From an uncultured Clostridium sp. (GTDB lineage Bacteria > Bacillota > Clostridia > Clostridiales > Clostridiaceae), in NCBI GenBank assembly GCA_934746785.1, contig CAKVFO010000045.1, positions 1 through 22,988 of the forward strand: a DNA stretch of 22,988 nucleotides, written 5' to 3'. A model generated the notes under the pieces. The model saw nothing but the letters and a program-made list of their open reading frames with translations. It made no database searches and had not been told where the DNA came from. Numbering within the stretch: the stretch's first letter is position 1; every line of letters begins with the position of its first letter. Below are positions 1 to 7,650 of the stretch, piece by piece. Position numbers and translations under genes: made by a program.

Positions 1-1621
1 GCTCTGTATCCAGCGGTTTTATAAAAGTTGCATTTATCAATGTAGGTTTTATACCTCTTTCTCGTAGAATTTCATATGCTTTTATTGAATGCTGCACCAT
101 CTTTCCTGTTGCGATTATTGCTACATCCTTACCTTCATTAAGTACTTCCCACTTACCTTCTTTCACTTCTTTTATTGGTTCTAATCCATCAATTTCATCT
201 CCACCTCTTGGATATCTAATAGCTGTAGGAGTTCCTTTCTCTATGGCCCATTTTAATAATGGTTTTACTTCTGCAAGACACTTTGGTGCTAAAATCGTCA
301 TATTAGGAATCATTGAAAGATATGATATATCCATAATACCTTGATGAGTTTCTCCATCTTCACCAACTATTCCTGACCTATCAATAGCTAAAACTACTGG
401 CAGATTTTGAATACAGACATCATGCAATACTTGATCATATGCTCTTTGTAAAAACGTTGAATATACTGCAAAAACAGGTTTCAATCCACAACATGCCATT
501 CCTGCTGCAAGAGTAACTGCATGCTGCTCTGCTATACCAACATCAAATATTCTTTTAGGATATTTATTAGCAAAACATCTTAACCCTGTACCATCTATCA
601 TAGCAGCTGAAATTGCTACAACATCCTTATCCTTATCTGCAATATCTATTAAAGCTTCTCCAAAAGCCTTTGAATAACTATTTTTAGGAGATATATATGC
701 TTCTCCACTTTCTAAATCAAAGGGACTTACGCCATGATATTTCCCAGGATTTTTTTCAGCTTTTTCATATCCTTTTCCTTTTTTAGTTATCGTATGTATA
801 ATAACTGGCCCCTTCATATTCTTAGCATTGTTAAAAACCTCCACCATTGCACTTATATCATGACCATCGATAGGGCCTAAATATTTAATACCCATGTCTT
901 CAAATAACATGGATGGAACTACAAGTTGCTTTATACTGCCCTTAACTTTTGATATTGAATTAGCTACTGTCTTTCCTATCTTAGTTGCATTTAAAGTAGA
1001 ATGTACATCCATCTTTATCTTATTATATCCTGGTCTTACTCTAAGATTACTTAAATACTTGGACAAACCGCCTACATTTTTCCCTATAGACATTTCATTA
1101 TCATTTAAAATGATAATCATTTCTGTCTTTTTAAATCCAACATCATTCAATGCCTCTAAAGCCATTCCTCCTGTTAATGCTCCATCTCCAATAACCGCTA
1201 CTACTTTATGATTTTCATTTTTTAAATCTCTAGCACGTGCCATCCCAACAGCTGCTGATATCGAAGTACTGCTATGTCCAGTATCAAAAAAATCATATTT
1301 ACTTTCTTTTCTCTTTGGGAACCCACTCATTCCATCCTTTTGCCTTAATTCATCAAATCTATCTTTTCTTCCAGTTAAAATCTTATGAACATAACTTTGA
1401 TGTCCTACATCCCATATAATTTTATCTTCATCAAAATTAAAACTTCTAAAAAGACTTATAGTCAACTCTACTACTCCAAGATTTGAAGCTAAGTGTCCTC
1501 CTGTTTTTGATACTTTATCTATAAGAAATTCCCGTATTTCTCTGCTTAATATCTCAAGCTGCTTTTCACTTAGATTTTTAATATCCTTTGGAGATCTAAT
1601 ATTATTTAAGATACTTCTCAT
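1..1621 (-). CDS. dxs: 1-deoxy-D-xylulose-5-phosphate synthase, 3' end cut by window
   Basis: Cytoplasmic ThDP enzyme that condenses pyruvate with glyceraldehyde 3-phosphate to DXP, the first step of the MEP isoprenoid pathway. About 540 codons are present and run off the left edge at a KPLDTE-like stretch, so roughly the last 80 residues of a usual ~620 are missing. My translation shows DVGHQSYVHKIL near residue 70, GHSSTSISAAVGMA, the ThDP/Mg motif GDGALTGGMALEALND, NDNEMSIG, and the transketolase-like second domain with DVGIAEQHAV and GEDGETHQG. The ATG at 1621 is preceded by GAGG about 10 bases upstream. It lies 15 bases after ispA, whose product line it feeds, and is probably the last gene of the nusB-dxs transcription unit visible here. 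No stop codons were found in the parts translated. Confident call. Confidence 0.96.
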   Translation of the reverse strand, partial: MRSILNNIRSPKDIKNLSEKQLEILSREIREFLIDKVSKTGGHLASNLGVVELTISLFRSFNFDEDKIIWDVGHQSYVHKILTGRKDRFDELRQKDGMSGFPKRKESKYDFFDTGHSSTSISAAVGMARARDLKNENHKVVAVIGDGALTGGMALEALNDVGFKKTEMIIILNDNEMSIGKNVGGLSKYLSNLRVRPGYNKIKMDVHSTLNATKIGKTVANSISKVKGSIKQLVVPSMLFEDMGIKYLGPIDGHDISAMVEVFNNAKNMKGPVIIHTITKKGKGYEKAEKNPGKYHGVSPFDLESGEAYISPKNSYSKAFGEALIDIADKDKDVVAISAAMIDGTGLRCFANKYPKRIFDVGIAEQHAVTLAAGMACCGLKPVFAVYSTFLQRAYDQVLHDVCIQNLPVVLAIDRSGIVGEDGETHQGIMDISYLSMIPNMTILAPKCLAEVKPLLKWAIEKGTPTAIRYPRGGDEIDGLEPIKEVKEGKWEVLNEGKDVAIIATGKMVQHSIKAYEILRERGIKPTLINATFIKPLDTE

Positions 1622-1636
1622 TTCATCATTTCCTCT

Positions 1637-2512
1637 TTAATTATCCCTATTTAGTAATTTAATTGTCATGTCCTTTAAGGTTTCTGCTTCAACTTCAAGA
1701 CTATCAAGTAATTCAATACTATCCTCAGTTAATGTTTTACACATTTCTTTACACTTTTCAATTCCATACATAGTTATGAAATTTACTTTATTAAGTTTTT
1801 CATCCATATTAACATTCTTACCTAGTTTTTCTACAGAACCTTCTATATCAAGAATATCATCCTTTATTTGAAATGCTAACCCTAACTTCTTGCCAAACAA
1901 ATTTAATTTATCTATATCATCTTCAGATGCCTCTGCTAAAATCGCTCCTGCACATATAGATGCTCTTATAAGTTCTGCTGTTTTCTTTAAATGCATATAT
2001 TGTAATTCTTCTTCACTTATGTTTTCCTTTTCTTCACTTAAAATATCTACTACCTGACCTGCAATCATTCCTTCTGCACCTGCTGCTTCTGCTATCTCTT
2101 TAGAAGCTTTTAATGCATTTGTAGTTCCTTCTTTAAGAGAAAAATCCATCATTTGAATCATAGCTTCATTTAATAAAGCATCCCCTGCAAGTACTGCAAT
2201 AGCATCTCCAAATACCTTATGATTAGTAGGTTTTCCTCTTCTTAAATCATCATTATCCATGGCTGGAAGATCATCATGAATTAAGGAATAAGTATGAATC
2301 ATCTCTATAGCTGCTGCCATACTCATAACCTTTTTATAATCTTCTTTATATAAATTGTATGTCATAAGTAATAACGCTGGTCTTATTCTTTTTCCACCAA
2401 CTTTTATACTATACCCTGATGCCTCATAGATTCTTTTATTATAAGTACCTTTACCCTCAAAATACCCATTTAAATATTCTTCAATTTCCTTTTTATAATC
2501 ATTCAATTCCAT
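1637..2512 (-). CDS. ispA: Polyprenyl (farnesyl/geranyl) diphosphate synthase
   Basis: Chain-elongating prenyltransferase that joins IPP to allylic diphosphates to give farnesyl (possibly geranylgeranyl) diphosphate. The 291-residue version shows GGKRIRPAL (residues 39-47), the first aspartate-rich motif DDLPAMD (80-86) followed by DDLRRGKPT, and the second DDILD (218-222), all intact. The frame stays open to an ATG at 2542, giving 301 residues, but that start has no ribosome binding site. The ATG at 2512 follows GGAG and gives the usual family length, so I prefer it. With this start the gene overlaps the end of xseB by 14 bases, which suggests coupled translation. Product chain length cannot be settled from sequence alone; FPP is the usual product in this xseB-ispA-dxs context. 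Confidence 0.94.
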   Translation of the reverse strand: MELNDYKKEIEEYLNGYFEGKGTYNKRIYEASGYSIKVGGKRIRPALLLMTYNLYKEDYKKVMSMAAAIEMIHTYSLIHDDLPAMDNDDLRRGKPTNHKVFGDAIAVLAGDALLNEAMIQMMDFSLKEGTTNALKASKEIAEAAGAEGMIAGQVVDILSEEKENISEEELQYMHLKKTAELIRASICAGAILAEASEDDIDKLNLFGKKLGLAFQIKDDILDIEGSVEKLGKNVNMDEKLNKVNFITMYGIEKCKEMCKTLTEDSIELLDSLEVEAETLKDMTIKLLNRDN

Positions 2513-2723
2513 CTTGTTTTTCAAACTCCACTTCTTTATCATCTTTTACAATTGATAATTTACCTTCTAAAGTATTTAAAGTTTTATAAAGTTTATTTAC
2601 AAGCTTTACACCATCTTCATATGCCTTCATAGATGCTTCTAAAGTCAATTCATCATTTTCAAGGGAACCTAATACATCTTGAAGTTTATTTAACATTTCT
2701 TCATAGCTTTCTTTTCTAGCCAT
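2499..2723 (-). CDS. xseB: Exodeoxyribonuclease VII small subunit
   Basis: Small helical subunit of exonuclease VII, which degrades single-stranded DNA to short acid-soluble oligonucleotides together with XseA. It has 74 residues, normal for the family. It shows the typical SYEEMLNKLQDVLGSLEN start and a second helix containing LEASMKAYEDGVKL, expected to form the helical hairpin that binds the XseA coiled coil. AGGAGG lies 6 bases before the ATG. The gene follows xseA by 11 bases and overlaps ispA, so both subunits come from one mRNA. Confidence 0.95.
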   Translation of the reverse strand: MARKESYEEMLNKLQDVLGSLENDELTLEASMKAYEDGVKLVNKLYKTLNTLEGKLSIVKDDKEVEFEKQDGIE

Positions 2724-2734
2724 TATAATCCTCC

Positions 2735-3934
2735 TTAATCTAAAGCTTGGAATTTTCCTTTAATACTTCCATCTTTCAAATTAATAGTTATATTATTATC
2801 ATTTTTTAATTTATTAATAGATGACACTATATTCTTATTATCATCTTCTATTATAGCATATCCCCTGCTTAATAGGTTTACAGGATTATGCGCTGTAAGC
2901 AGGCTATTATATCCACTTAACTTTTCCTTTTCTATTTTTAACCTATTCAAAATATTTTTATCCATTCTATCTTTTAAATTATCAAGAAGTACATAATTAT
3001 TATAGATTTTATTTTGTGGAGAATTTAAGCTTAAAATTTTCTCTAATGAATTTAATCTAGCTTTTTCTCTAGAAAGTCTATCTTTAATTATATCATTTAA
3101 GTATTTCTCATAACTTTTAAGAGATTCAAATATTCTCTCTTCTAATGGAACAGCCATTTCTGCAGCTTGTGATGGAGTTGCTGCTCTTAAATCTGCTACA
3201 AAATCAGAAATTGTAAAATCAACTTCATGACCTACTGCTGATATTATAGGAATCTTTGAATTAAATATAGCAAGTGCAAGCTCTTCTTCATTAAAATTCC
3301 AAAGTTCTTCAATAGAACCTCCACCTCTTCCTATAATAATAACATCTACACTTTTTTTTAAATTAAAATATTCTATTCCTTTAATTACATCTTTATATGC
3401 ATTTATACCTTGGACCCTAGCTGGATATATTACTAAATCTACAAGTTTATTTCTTCTATTTGAAACATTTATTATGTCTCTAACAGCAGCTCCTGTCTCT
3501 GAAGTAACAATACCTATTCTTTTAGGCATACTTGGTATATCCTTCTTTAAAGATTCATCAAAATAGCCTTCTCTATTAAGCCTTTCTTTGAGCTTTTCAA
3601 ACTTAACATATAGCTCTCCTAATCCCTCTTTTTCTAATTCATCACAATATAATTGAAAGCTCCCATTTGCTGTATATACGGAAGCTCTGCCTTTTGCTAT
3701 AACGCTCATACCTTCCTCTAATTTAAAAGTCAAATCTTCCGCTTTATTCCTAAACATAACACAATTTAACTTTCCAAAGGAATCTTTTAAAGAAAAATAA
3801 ATATGACCGCTGCTATGATATTTTAAATTAGAAATCTCCCCTTTTACAGAGAGATTATTTAGTATAAAATCATTATCAATTATTCTTTTTAAATAGTTAT
3901 TAACTTCACTTACTGTTAAAGTTTTAATTTTCAT
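2735..3934 (-). CDS. xseA: Exodeoxyribonuclease VII large subunit
   Basis: Catalytic subunit of exonuclease VII. The 399 residues hold an N-terminal OB-fold for ssDNA (about 1-100, with the GHIYFSLKD strand at 43-51) and the central nuclease domain with GIVTSETGAAVRDI (141-154). The conserved catalytic stretch GRGGGSIEELWNF lies at 202-214, with SAVGHEVDFTISDFVADLRA downstream. A long helical region (about 265-350) then precedes a small C-terminal strand region containing SRGYAI. The start overlaps the end of folD by 11 bases. Upstream GAGG is rather distant, so coupling to folD translation is likely. Length and all expected motifs are intact. Confidence 0.96.
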   Translation of the reverse strand: MKIKTLTVSEVNNYLKRIIDNDFILNNLSVKGEISNLKYHSSGHIYFSLKDSFGKLNCVMFRNKAEDLTFKLEEGMSVIAKGRASVYTANGSFQLYCDELEKEGLGELYVKFEKLKERLNREGYFDESLKKDIPSMPKRIGIVTSETGAAVRDIINVSNRRNKLVDLVIYPARVQGINAYKDVIKGIEYFNLKKSVDVIIIGRGGGSIEELWNFNEEELALAIFNSKIPIISAVGHEVDFTISDFVADLRAATPSQAAEMAVPLEERIFESLKSYEKYLNDIIKDRLSREKARLNSLEKILSLNSPQNKIYNNYVLLDNLKDRMDKNILNRLKIEKEKLSGYNSLLTAHNPVNLLSRGYAIIEDDNKNIVSSINKLKNDNNITINLKDGSIKGKFQALD

Positions 3935-4772
3935 TATTCTTCAAAGCCTCACAAGCATTTTTTATTAATAAGGTTGTAGTTAAAGCTCCTACCCCACCTG
4001 GAACTGGTGTTACAAAGGATGCTTTATCTATTACTTTATCGAAATCAACATCACCACATATCTTTCCATCTACAGAAGATGTTCCAACATCAATTACTAT
4101 AGCACCTTCTTTTATAAAACTTTCATCAATAAATTTGGGTTTACCTATTGCTGCTACAAGTATATCTGCCCTTTTGCATACTTCTTTTAAATCTTTTGTT
4201 CTTGAATGACATATAGTTACTGTACAGTTTTCATTTAAAAGAAGCTGCCCTGCTGGTTTACCTACTATATTACTTCTACCTACAACTACTGCTTCTTTAC
4301 CACTTAACTCTATTCCTAATGATTTTAATAAAGTCACAACTGAATTTGGAGTACAAGGTAAAAAACCTCTATCTCCCATATAAAGTTTACCTTGAGATTT
4401 TACTGTTAAACAATCAATATCCTTATCTTCATATATATAGTTTACCACTTTTTTCTCATTTATATGCTTTGGAAGCGGAAGCTGCATAACAATTCCACTT
4501 ACAGCATCATCTCTATTAAGATCCCCAATTAATTTTATTAAATCTTCTTCTTTAATATCTTCTTCTAAAATTATTTTATCAAATAATAGTCCCAAAGAAG
4601 TTGCTACTTTTTCTTGATTATTCATATAATAGATTGAACCACCATCATTCCCCACTAAAATAGATGCAATTTTAGGTATACTTTTATTACTTGCAGTTCT
4701 TTCTTTAATAAATAGCTTTATATCTTCTTTAACAGACTTTGCTATTTCTCTTCCATTAATAATTTGCCCCAT
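3924..4772 (-). CDS. folD: Methylenetetrahydrofolate dehydrogenase FolD, cyclohydrolase lysine replaced
   Basis: Folate one-carbon enzyme that interconverts 5,10-methylene-THF and methenyl-THF and, in the bifunctional form, hydrolyses the latter to 10-formyl-THF. It has 282 residues, the normal length. QLPLP (97-101), the KDIDC segment (117-121), the Rossmann loop GRSNIVGKPAGQLL (165-178) and PVPGGVG (256-262) are all present. By alignment with E. coli, the active-site pattern Y50-x3-K54 reads Y49-M-N-N-Q53 here, so the lysine tied to cyclohydrolase activity is a glutamine. Dehydrogenase activity is likely kept and cyclohydrolase may be lost (inference; see findings). The AGGAGG before the ATG is strong. 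It sits between nusB and xseA in the housekeeping run. Confidence 0.95.
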   Translation of the reverse strand: MGQIINGREIAKSVKEDIKLFIKERTASNKSIPKIASILVGNDGGSIYYMNNQEKVATSLGLLFDKIILEEDIKEEDLIKLIGDLNRDDAVSGIVMQLPLPKHINEKKVVNYIYEDKDIDCLTVKSQGKLYMGDRGFLPCTPNSVVTLLKSLGIELSGKEAVVVGRSNIVGKPAGQLLLNENCTVTICHSRTKDLKEVCKRADILVAAIGKPKFIDESFIKEGAIVIDVGTSSVDGKICGDVDFDKVIDKASFVTPVPGGVGALTTTLLIKNACEALKNNEN

Positions 4773-4784
4773 AATTATTACCTC

Positions 4785-5189
4785 CTAAAGACTCTTTAAA
4801 ACTTTATCTAAAACAGCATTTACAAATGAAACGCTTTTTTCATCTGAATATTTTTTAGTAAGCTCTAAAGCTTCATTTAATGCAACCTTTGCTGGTACAT
4901 CTTCTATGTATTTCATTTCTAAAACAGCTAATCTTAATATTGTTAAGTTTATTTTAGCTACTCTCTCTATCTTCCAATTTTGAAGATTACTTTTTATTAT
5001 TGAATCTAATTCTTCTTTTTTGCTATCTATACCAAATAATACTTCTTTTATGTATCCTAAATCTAATCTCTTTATATCACCATCATAGTTATCTACAAAT
5101 GTTTCTATTGCTTCTTCTGGACTATCTTTGCTAAGCTCCACTCCAAATGATAATTCCATTGCTTTTTCTCTTGAACTTTTTCTACTCAT
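4785..5189 (-). CDS. nusB: Transcription antitermination protein NusB
   Basis: RNA-binding factor that pairs with NusE (S10) on boxA RNA to promote antitermination of rRNA transcription. The 134-residue all-helical protein starts MSRKSSREKAMELSF. It contains KIERVAKINLTILRLAVLEM and the C-terminal NEALELTKKYSDEKSVSFVNAVLDK pattern (broken here by position only), all typical of NusB. The open frame extends upstream to a TTG at 5201, but TTGGAGG there is the ribosome binding site itself, five bases before the ATG at 5189, so the ATG is the start. It is probably the first gene of the nusB-folD-xseA-xseB-ispA-dxs unit, 12 bases before folD. Confidence 0.96.
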   Translation of the reverse strand: MSRKSSREKAMELSFGVELSKDSPEEAIETFVDNYDGDIKRLDLGYIKEVLFGIDSKKEELDSIIKSNLQNWKIERVAKINLTILRLAVLEMKYIEDVPAKVALNEALELTKKYSDEKSVSFVNAVLDKVLKSL

Positions 5190-5250
5190 TTTTTCCTCCA
5201 AATTTATAAATAAATCTACTTAAATTATATAAATTAATAAGCCTATATTT

Positions 5251-5279
5251 ATTATAGACTTTTTATCATTTAATAAACA
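5251..5279 (-). promoter_or_regulatory. Possible SigA promoter of nusB operon
   Basis: On the minus strand a perfect -10 TATAAT (5251-5256) lies about 60 bases before nusB. The hexamer 17 bases upstream, TGTTTA (5274-5279), is a poor -35. The placement fits an operon that must start after the yqhY terminator, but the -35 is weak, so this is tentative. Confidence 0.3.
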
Positions 5280-5298
5280 GCTTTTTATATTTTATCAC

Positions 5299-5313
5299 AA
5301 GGAACTCTTCCTT
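5299..5313. repeat. Short inverted repeat upstream of nusB
   Basis: AAGGAA-ctc-TTCCTT is a perfect 6-base inverted repeat with a 3-base spacer, about 20 bases upstream of the possible nusB -35. It could be a regulator site or chance; no T-run follows, so it is not a terminator. Confidence 0.3.
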
Positions 5314-5355
5314 ACCACAAAAATATTTCCCGTACATATATAAATCAATATAACT

Positions 5356-5389
5356 AAAAAAGCCCCTGGAAAAACCAGAGGCTTTTTTT
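5356..5389 (-). terminator. Rho-independent terminator after yqhY
   Basis: Stem gcccctgg (5362-5369) pairs with ccagaggc (5375-5382) through one G-T pair, with an A5 loop. On the minus strand it is followed by six T, and it starts directly after the yqhY stop codon. The plus side also has seven T, so the element could act in both directions. It separates yqhY from the nusB operon. Confidence 0.9.
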
Positions 5390-5768
5390 AGTTTTCAGTT
5401 TCTTCTACTTTTGGCATATAAATGTTTTGCACATTAACATTTACATTTTCAACAACTAATCCAGTCATAGCTTCTACAGTCTTTTTTACATTTTCCTGTA
5501 CCTTTGCTACAACATCCATTATCTTTATTCCATATTCAACTGAAAGATCCAGTTCGATAGTAGCTCTTTCTTCTTCAAGAGTTACTTTAACACTCTTTCC
5601 TGATGTCTTCTTACCCTTAAAAATTTGTGTTATATTATTCGAAACTCCATGTTGGAATTCCATAACTCCAGGAATTTCTTCTGCAGCTATACCCGCTATA
5701 ACGCTTACAACTTCGTCAGAAATATTAACAATACCTACATTGTCCTCGTTATTTAATTCTTGCATCAT
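5388..5768 (-). CDS. yqhY: Asp23/Gls24 family envelope stress protein (YqhY-like)
   Basis: A 126-residue Asp23/Gls24 family protein, soluble, with no membrane segment. It shows the family start GIVNISDEVVSVIAGIAAEEIPGV and the later strand-helix pattern VTLEEERATIELDLSVEYG then IMDVVAKVQENVKKTVEAMTG (quoted in parts). In Bacillus subtilis the equivalent gene lies beside accBC and affects acetyl-CoA carboxylase and fatty-acid homeostasis (established for the family member). Here accBC are absent from the neighbourhood, so function is inferred only from family and position. ATG at 5768 or 5765 both suit the AGGAGG upstream. The gene has its own strong promoter and an immediate terminator, so it is likely monocistronic. 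Confidence 0.92.
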   Translation of the reverse strand: MMQELNNEDNVGIVNISDEVVSVIAGIAAEEIPGVMEFQHGVSNNITQIFKGKKTSGKSVKVTLEEERATIELDLSVEYGIKIMDVVAKVQENVKKTVEAMTGLVVENVNVNVQNIYMPKVEETEN

Positions 5769-5816
5769 GTTCGCCTCCTAAGTTTTGTATTACAAAACCA
5801 TTTAATCTTAAGACTT

Positions 5817-5845
5817 ATTATATCAAATCCCCTTTTATATTACAA
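5817..5845 (-). promoter_or_regulatory. SigA extended -10 promoter of yqhY
   Basis: On the minus strand TTGTAA (5840-5845), a 17-base spacer and a perfect TATAAT (5817-5822) with TG one base before it (extended -10). It begins five bases after the spoIIIAH stop and lies about 50 bases before yqhY. It gives yqhY vegetative expression independent of the sporulation operon. A small inverted repeat, GTTTTGT-att-ACAAAAC (5782-5798), lies in the leader. Confidence 0.7.
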
Positions 5846-5849
5846 CGGA

Positions 5850-6422
5850 TTATTTTTTAACCTCTATTGTTACTTCTTTTATATTTGAAGCATTTTGTAC
5901 TATTTCTTGAATCTCTGCTCCTGCCTTTTCATCTAATCCAGCTGTTGATTGAACAATAATGCTTGCCTTAGTTTGATCTTCTGAAATTTCACAAAGACAT
6001 TCATCATATCCTTTATTTTTAACATTTGATTCTATATTCTTTTCCTTCTCTTGTCTCAAGGCTATTTTTTGCAATTCATTTGTTGCACTTGTTTTTTGTT
6101 CTTTTGAAGCATTTGCACTTTCACTTATAGATTTTAGCTGTTGAATAGCACTTGCTTTTCTTTGTTCTCTCTCACTTCTAGCGCTAAAGAAAAAGTCAGT
6201 TTTACTTAAAGTTTCTTTTTCTTTAGTTGCATTCGTAATATCTTTTTTACTTTCATCTCCTGAGCTTGAATCTGGTGAACTATTAGTGTCATTTGTAATA
6301 AGTGCAGCACTTAAATCACTTGGATCATTTAACCCTCCTTGATTAAGTTTAGTTGCTAACAAAGCTGTACATACTATTAATGCCAGTAGTGTACATATTA
6401 TTCCTAACTGTTTTTTTGTCAT
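5850..6422 (-). CDS. spoIIIAH: Stage III sporulation protein AH
   Basis: Mother-cell membrane protein that meets forespore SpoIIQ across the intermembrane space and forms a ring of the SpoIIIA-SpoIIQ channel, needed for late forespore (SigG) gene expression. The 190-residue version has one N-terminal membrane segment (about 6-24, GIICTLLALIVCTALLATKL) and a Ser/Thr/Asp-rich linker. A charged helical stretch (about 85-135) and the YscJ/FliF-like ring-building region at the C terminus follow. The frame opens at an ATG at 6443, but GGGAGG lies inside that extension, nine bases before the ATG at 6422, which I take as start. Last gene of the spoIIIA operon. Confidence 0.93.
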   Translation of the reverse strand: MTKKQLGIICTLLALIVCTALLATKLNQGGLNDPSDLSAALITNDTNSSPDSSSGDESKKDITNATKEKETLSKTDFFFSARSEREQRKASAIQQLKSISESANASKEQKTSATNELQKIALRQEKEKNIESNVKNKGYDECLCEISEDQTKASIIVQSTAGLDEKAGAEIQEIVQNASNIKEVTIEVKK

Positions 6423-6465
6423 TTTTATATTCCTCCCATCCATACTCTACTTTATCTATATGCAG

Positions 6466-7065
6466 TTACTTCATACTATATACATTAACCTTATTTGCTG
6501 GTAAATCATAAAGATTTATCACTGCCTTTTCTATATCCGCTTTAACCCTTCCATCCCTTGCTCCATCTGCTACTACAACTACTCCAACAACCTTAGGTTT
6601 TTGTGTCTCTAATATAAATGGTTCATTACCTCCATCCTTATTTGACATTACAACCTTTGAGTTATCACTTTTTTGTGTAGTAGTTCTCGTACCCCCATCT
6701 TTATCATTTTCTTCTGTAACATTATTCTGTTTAGTTTCATCATATGCTGGCACTTTAACTTCCCCTGAACTAAATGTAAGCATGCAGTCTACATTACCAC
6801 AACCTTCTATCTTCTTTAGTATAGCTACAAGCTGTTGTTTCTGTTCTTCCTCATAGGAAGTTTCTTCTGTCTTGGAATTAGGCTCTTCTTTTTTGCTGCT
6901 TCCATTATTATTCGGCATCATAGTTGTTGTACTCAACTTAGGCTTAAATATGTTAATTGCTATTAATATAAATATTAATACAAGTATTATAGCCATTATA
7001 TTGCTAAGACTTTTATTATCCTTAAAAATTTTTTTAATCCTTTCTAAAATATCCTCCTTATCCAT
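6466..7065 (-). CDS. spoIIIAG: Stage III sporulation protein AG
   Basis: Forms the large ring of the SpoIIIA channel in the mother-cell membrane facing the engulfed forespore. It has 199 residues: a short cytoplasmic start, one membrane segment (about 23-42), a Ser/Thr/Glu-rich linker, then the ring-building domain. That domain contains KKIEGCGNVDCMLTFSSGE, a Thr/Asn/Asp-rich insertion (DGGTRTTTQKSDNSK) typical of the protruding beta region, and VVGVVVVADGARDGRVKADI. The frame reaches a GTG at 7086, but AAAGGGAGGGG in that extension is the ribosome binding site of the ATG at 7065. It lies 43 bases upstream of the AH start. Confidence 0.94.
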   Translation of the reverse strand: MDKEDILERIKKIFKDNKSLSNIMAIILVLIFILIAINIFKPKLSTTTMMPNNNGSSKKEEPNSKTEETSYEEEQKQQLVAILKKIEGCGNVDCMLTFSSGEVKVPAYDETKQNNVTEENDKDGGTRTTTQKSDNSKVVMSNKDGGNEPFILETQKPKVVGVVVVADGARDGRVKADIEKAVINLYDLPANKVNVYSMK

Positions 7066-7082
7066 AAAGACCCCTCCCTTTT

Positions 7083-7646
7083 TCACTTATAATTTACTAT
7101 TATCTTATCTTTAGGTATCTTTAATTCATCACTTAAAAAATTTTTTATATTTATCTTAGTATCATCATCTCTTTCAACTTCTCTTCCTATTTGTATCTTT
7201 TCAATTTTCCTTACGCCTTTAGCTTTTGCATATACTTTTAAAGAATTAATTTCCATATTCATATCAGAGAAATTAACATCACAATCAACACAACTTTCAA
7301 ATATATAATCTTCAAACTTACTGTTTAATGTGCTCTCACAATTTTTATTAAAATTCTCTTTAAAATTTTCTTCTTTCATTCGTGTACTTTCATTATTCTG
7401 AGTATTATTCTTTTCTTTAATATCAGATGTTATCTTATTTGTATAAGTATCAACTGCCTTTATCAAATATCCTTGTCCATTAGAAAAAAAATCTATTACT
7501 GGATTAAGTATAACAGCAACTAATATAAGTCCTAAAACGAATTTCAAGTACTTCTTCATTTCATTATCAGGTCCTATAAGTTCAATAGCAGTGATGAAAA
7601 TAAGAGTTGTAACAAGGCTTATAATAAATCTATTTAAAACCTCCAT
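7083..7646 (-). CDS. spoIIIAF: Stage III sporulation protein AF
   Basis: Small membrane component of the SpoIIIA complex. The 187 residues have two membrane segments near the N terminus (about 6-25 and 33-52) separated by the conserved LIGPDNEMKKYLKFVLGL stretch. A hydrophilic extracytoplasmic domain follows, with a region resembling the ring-building fold of AG/AH (SLKVYAKAKGVRKIEKIQI). Two close cysteines (SCVDC) are seen. AGGAGG lies nine bases before the ATG. It starts five bases after spoIIIAE, and its stop lies 17 bases before the spoIIIAG start. Confidence 0.93.
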   Translation of the reverse strand: MEVLNRFIISLVTTLIFITAIELIGPDNEMKKYLKFVLGLILVAVILNPVIDFFSNGQGYLIKAVDTYTNKITSDIKEKNNTQNNESTRMKEENFKENFNKNCESTLNSKFEDYIFESCVDCDVNFSDMNMEINSLKVYAKAKGVRKIEKIQIGREVERDDDTKINIKNFLSDELKIPKDKIIVNYK

Positions 7647-7650
7647 AATA

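Noticed and set aside
894..1419. Two plus-strand open frames inside dxs
   Set aside because: The minus-strand frame translates to clear Dxs motifs throughout, so these are shadows.
2513..2542. Upstream ATG for ispA giving 301 residues
   Set aside because: No ribosome binding site and a 44-base overlap with xseB; the ATG at 2512 has GGAG and gives the normal length.
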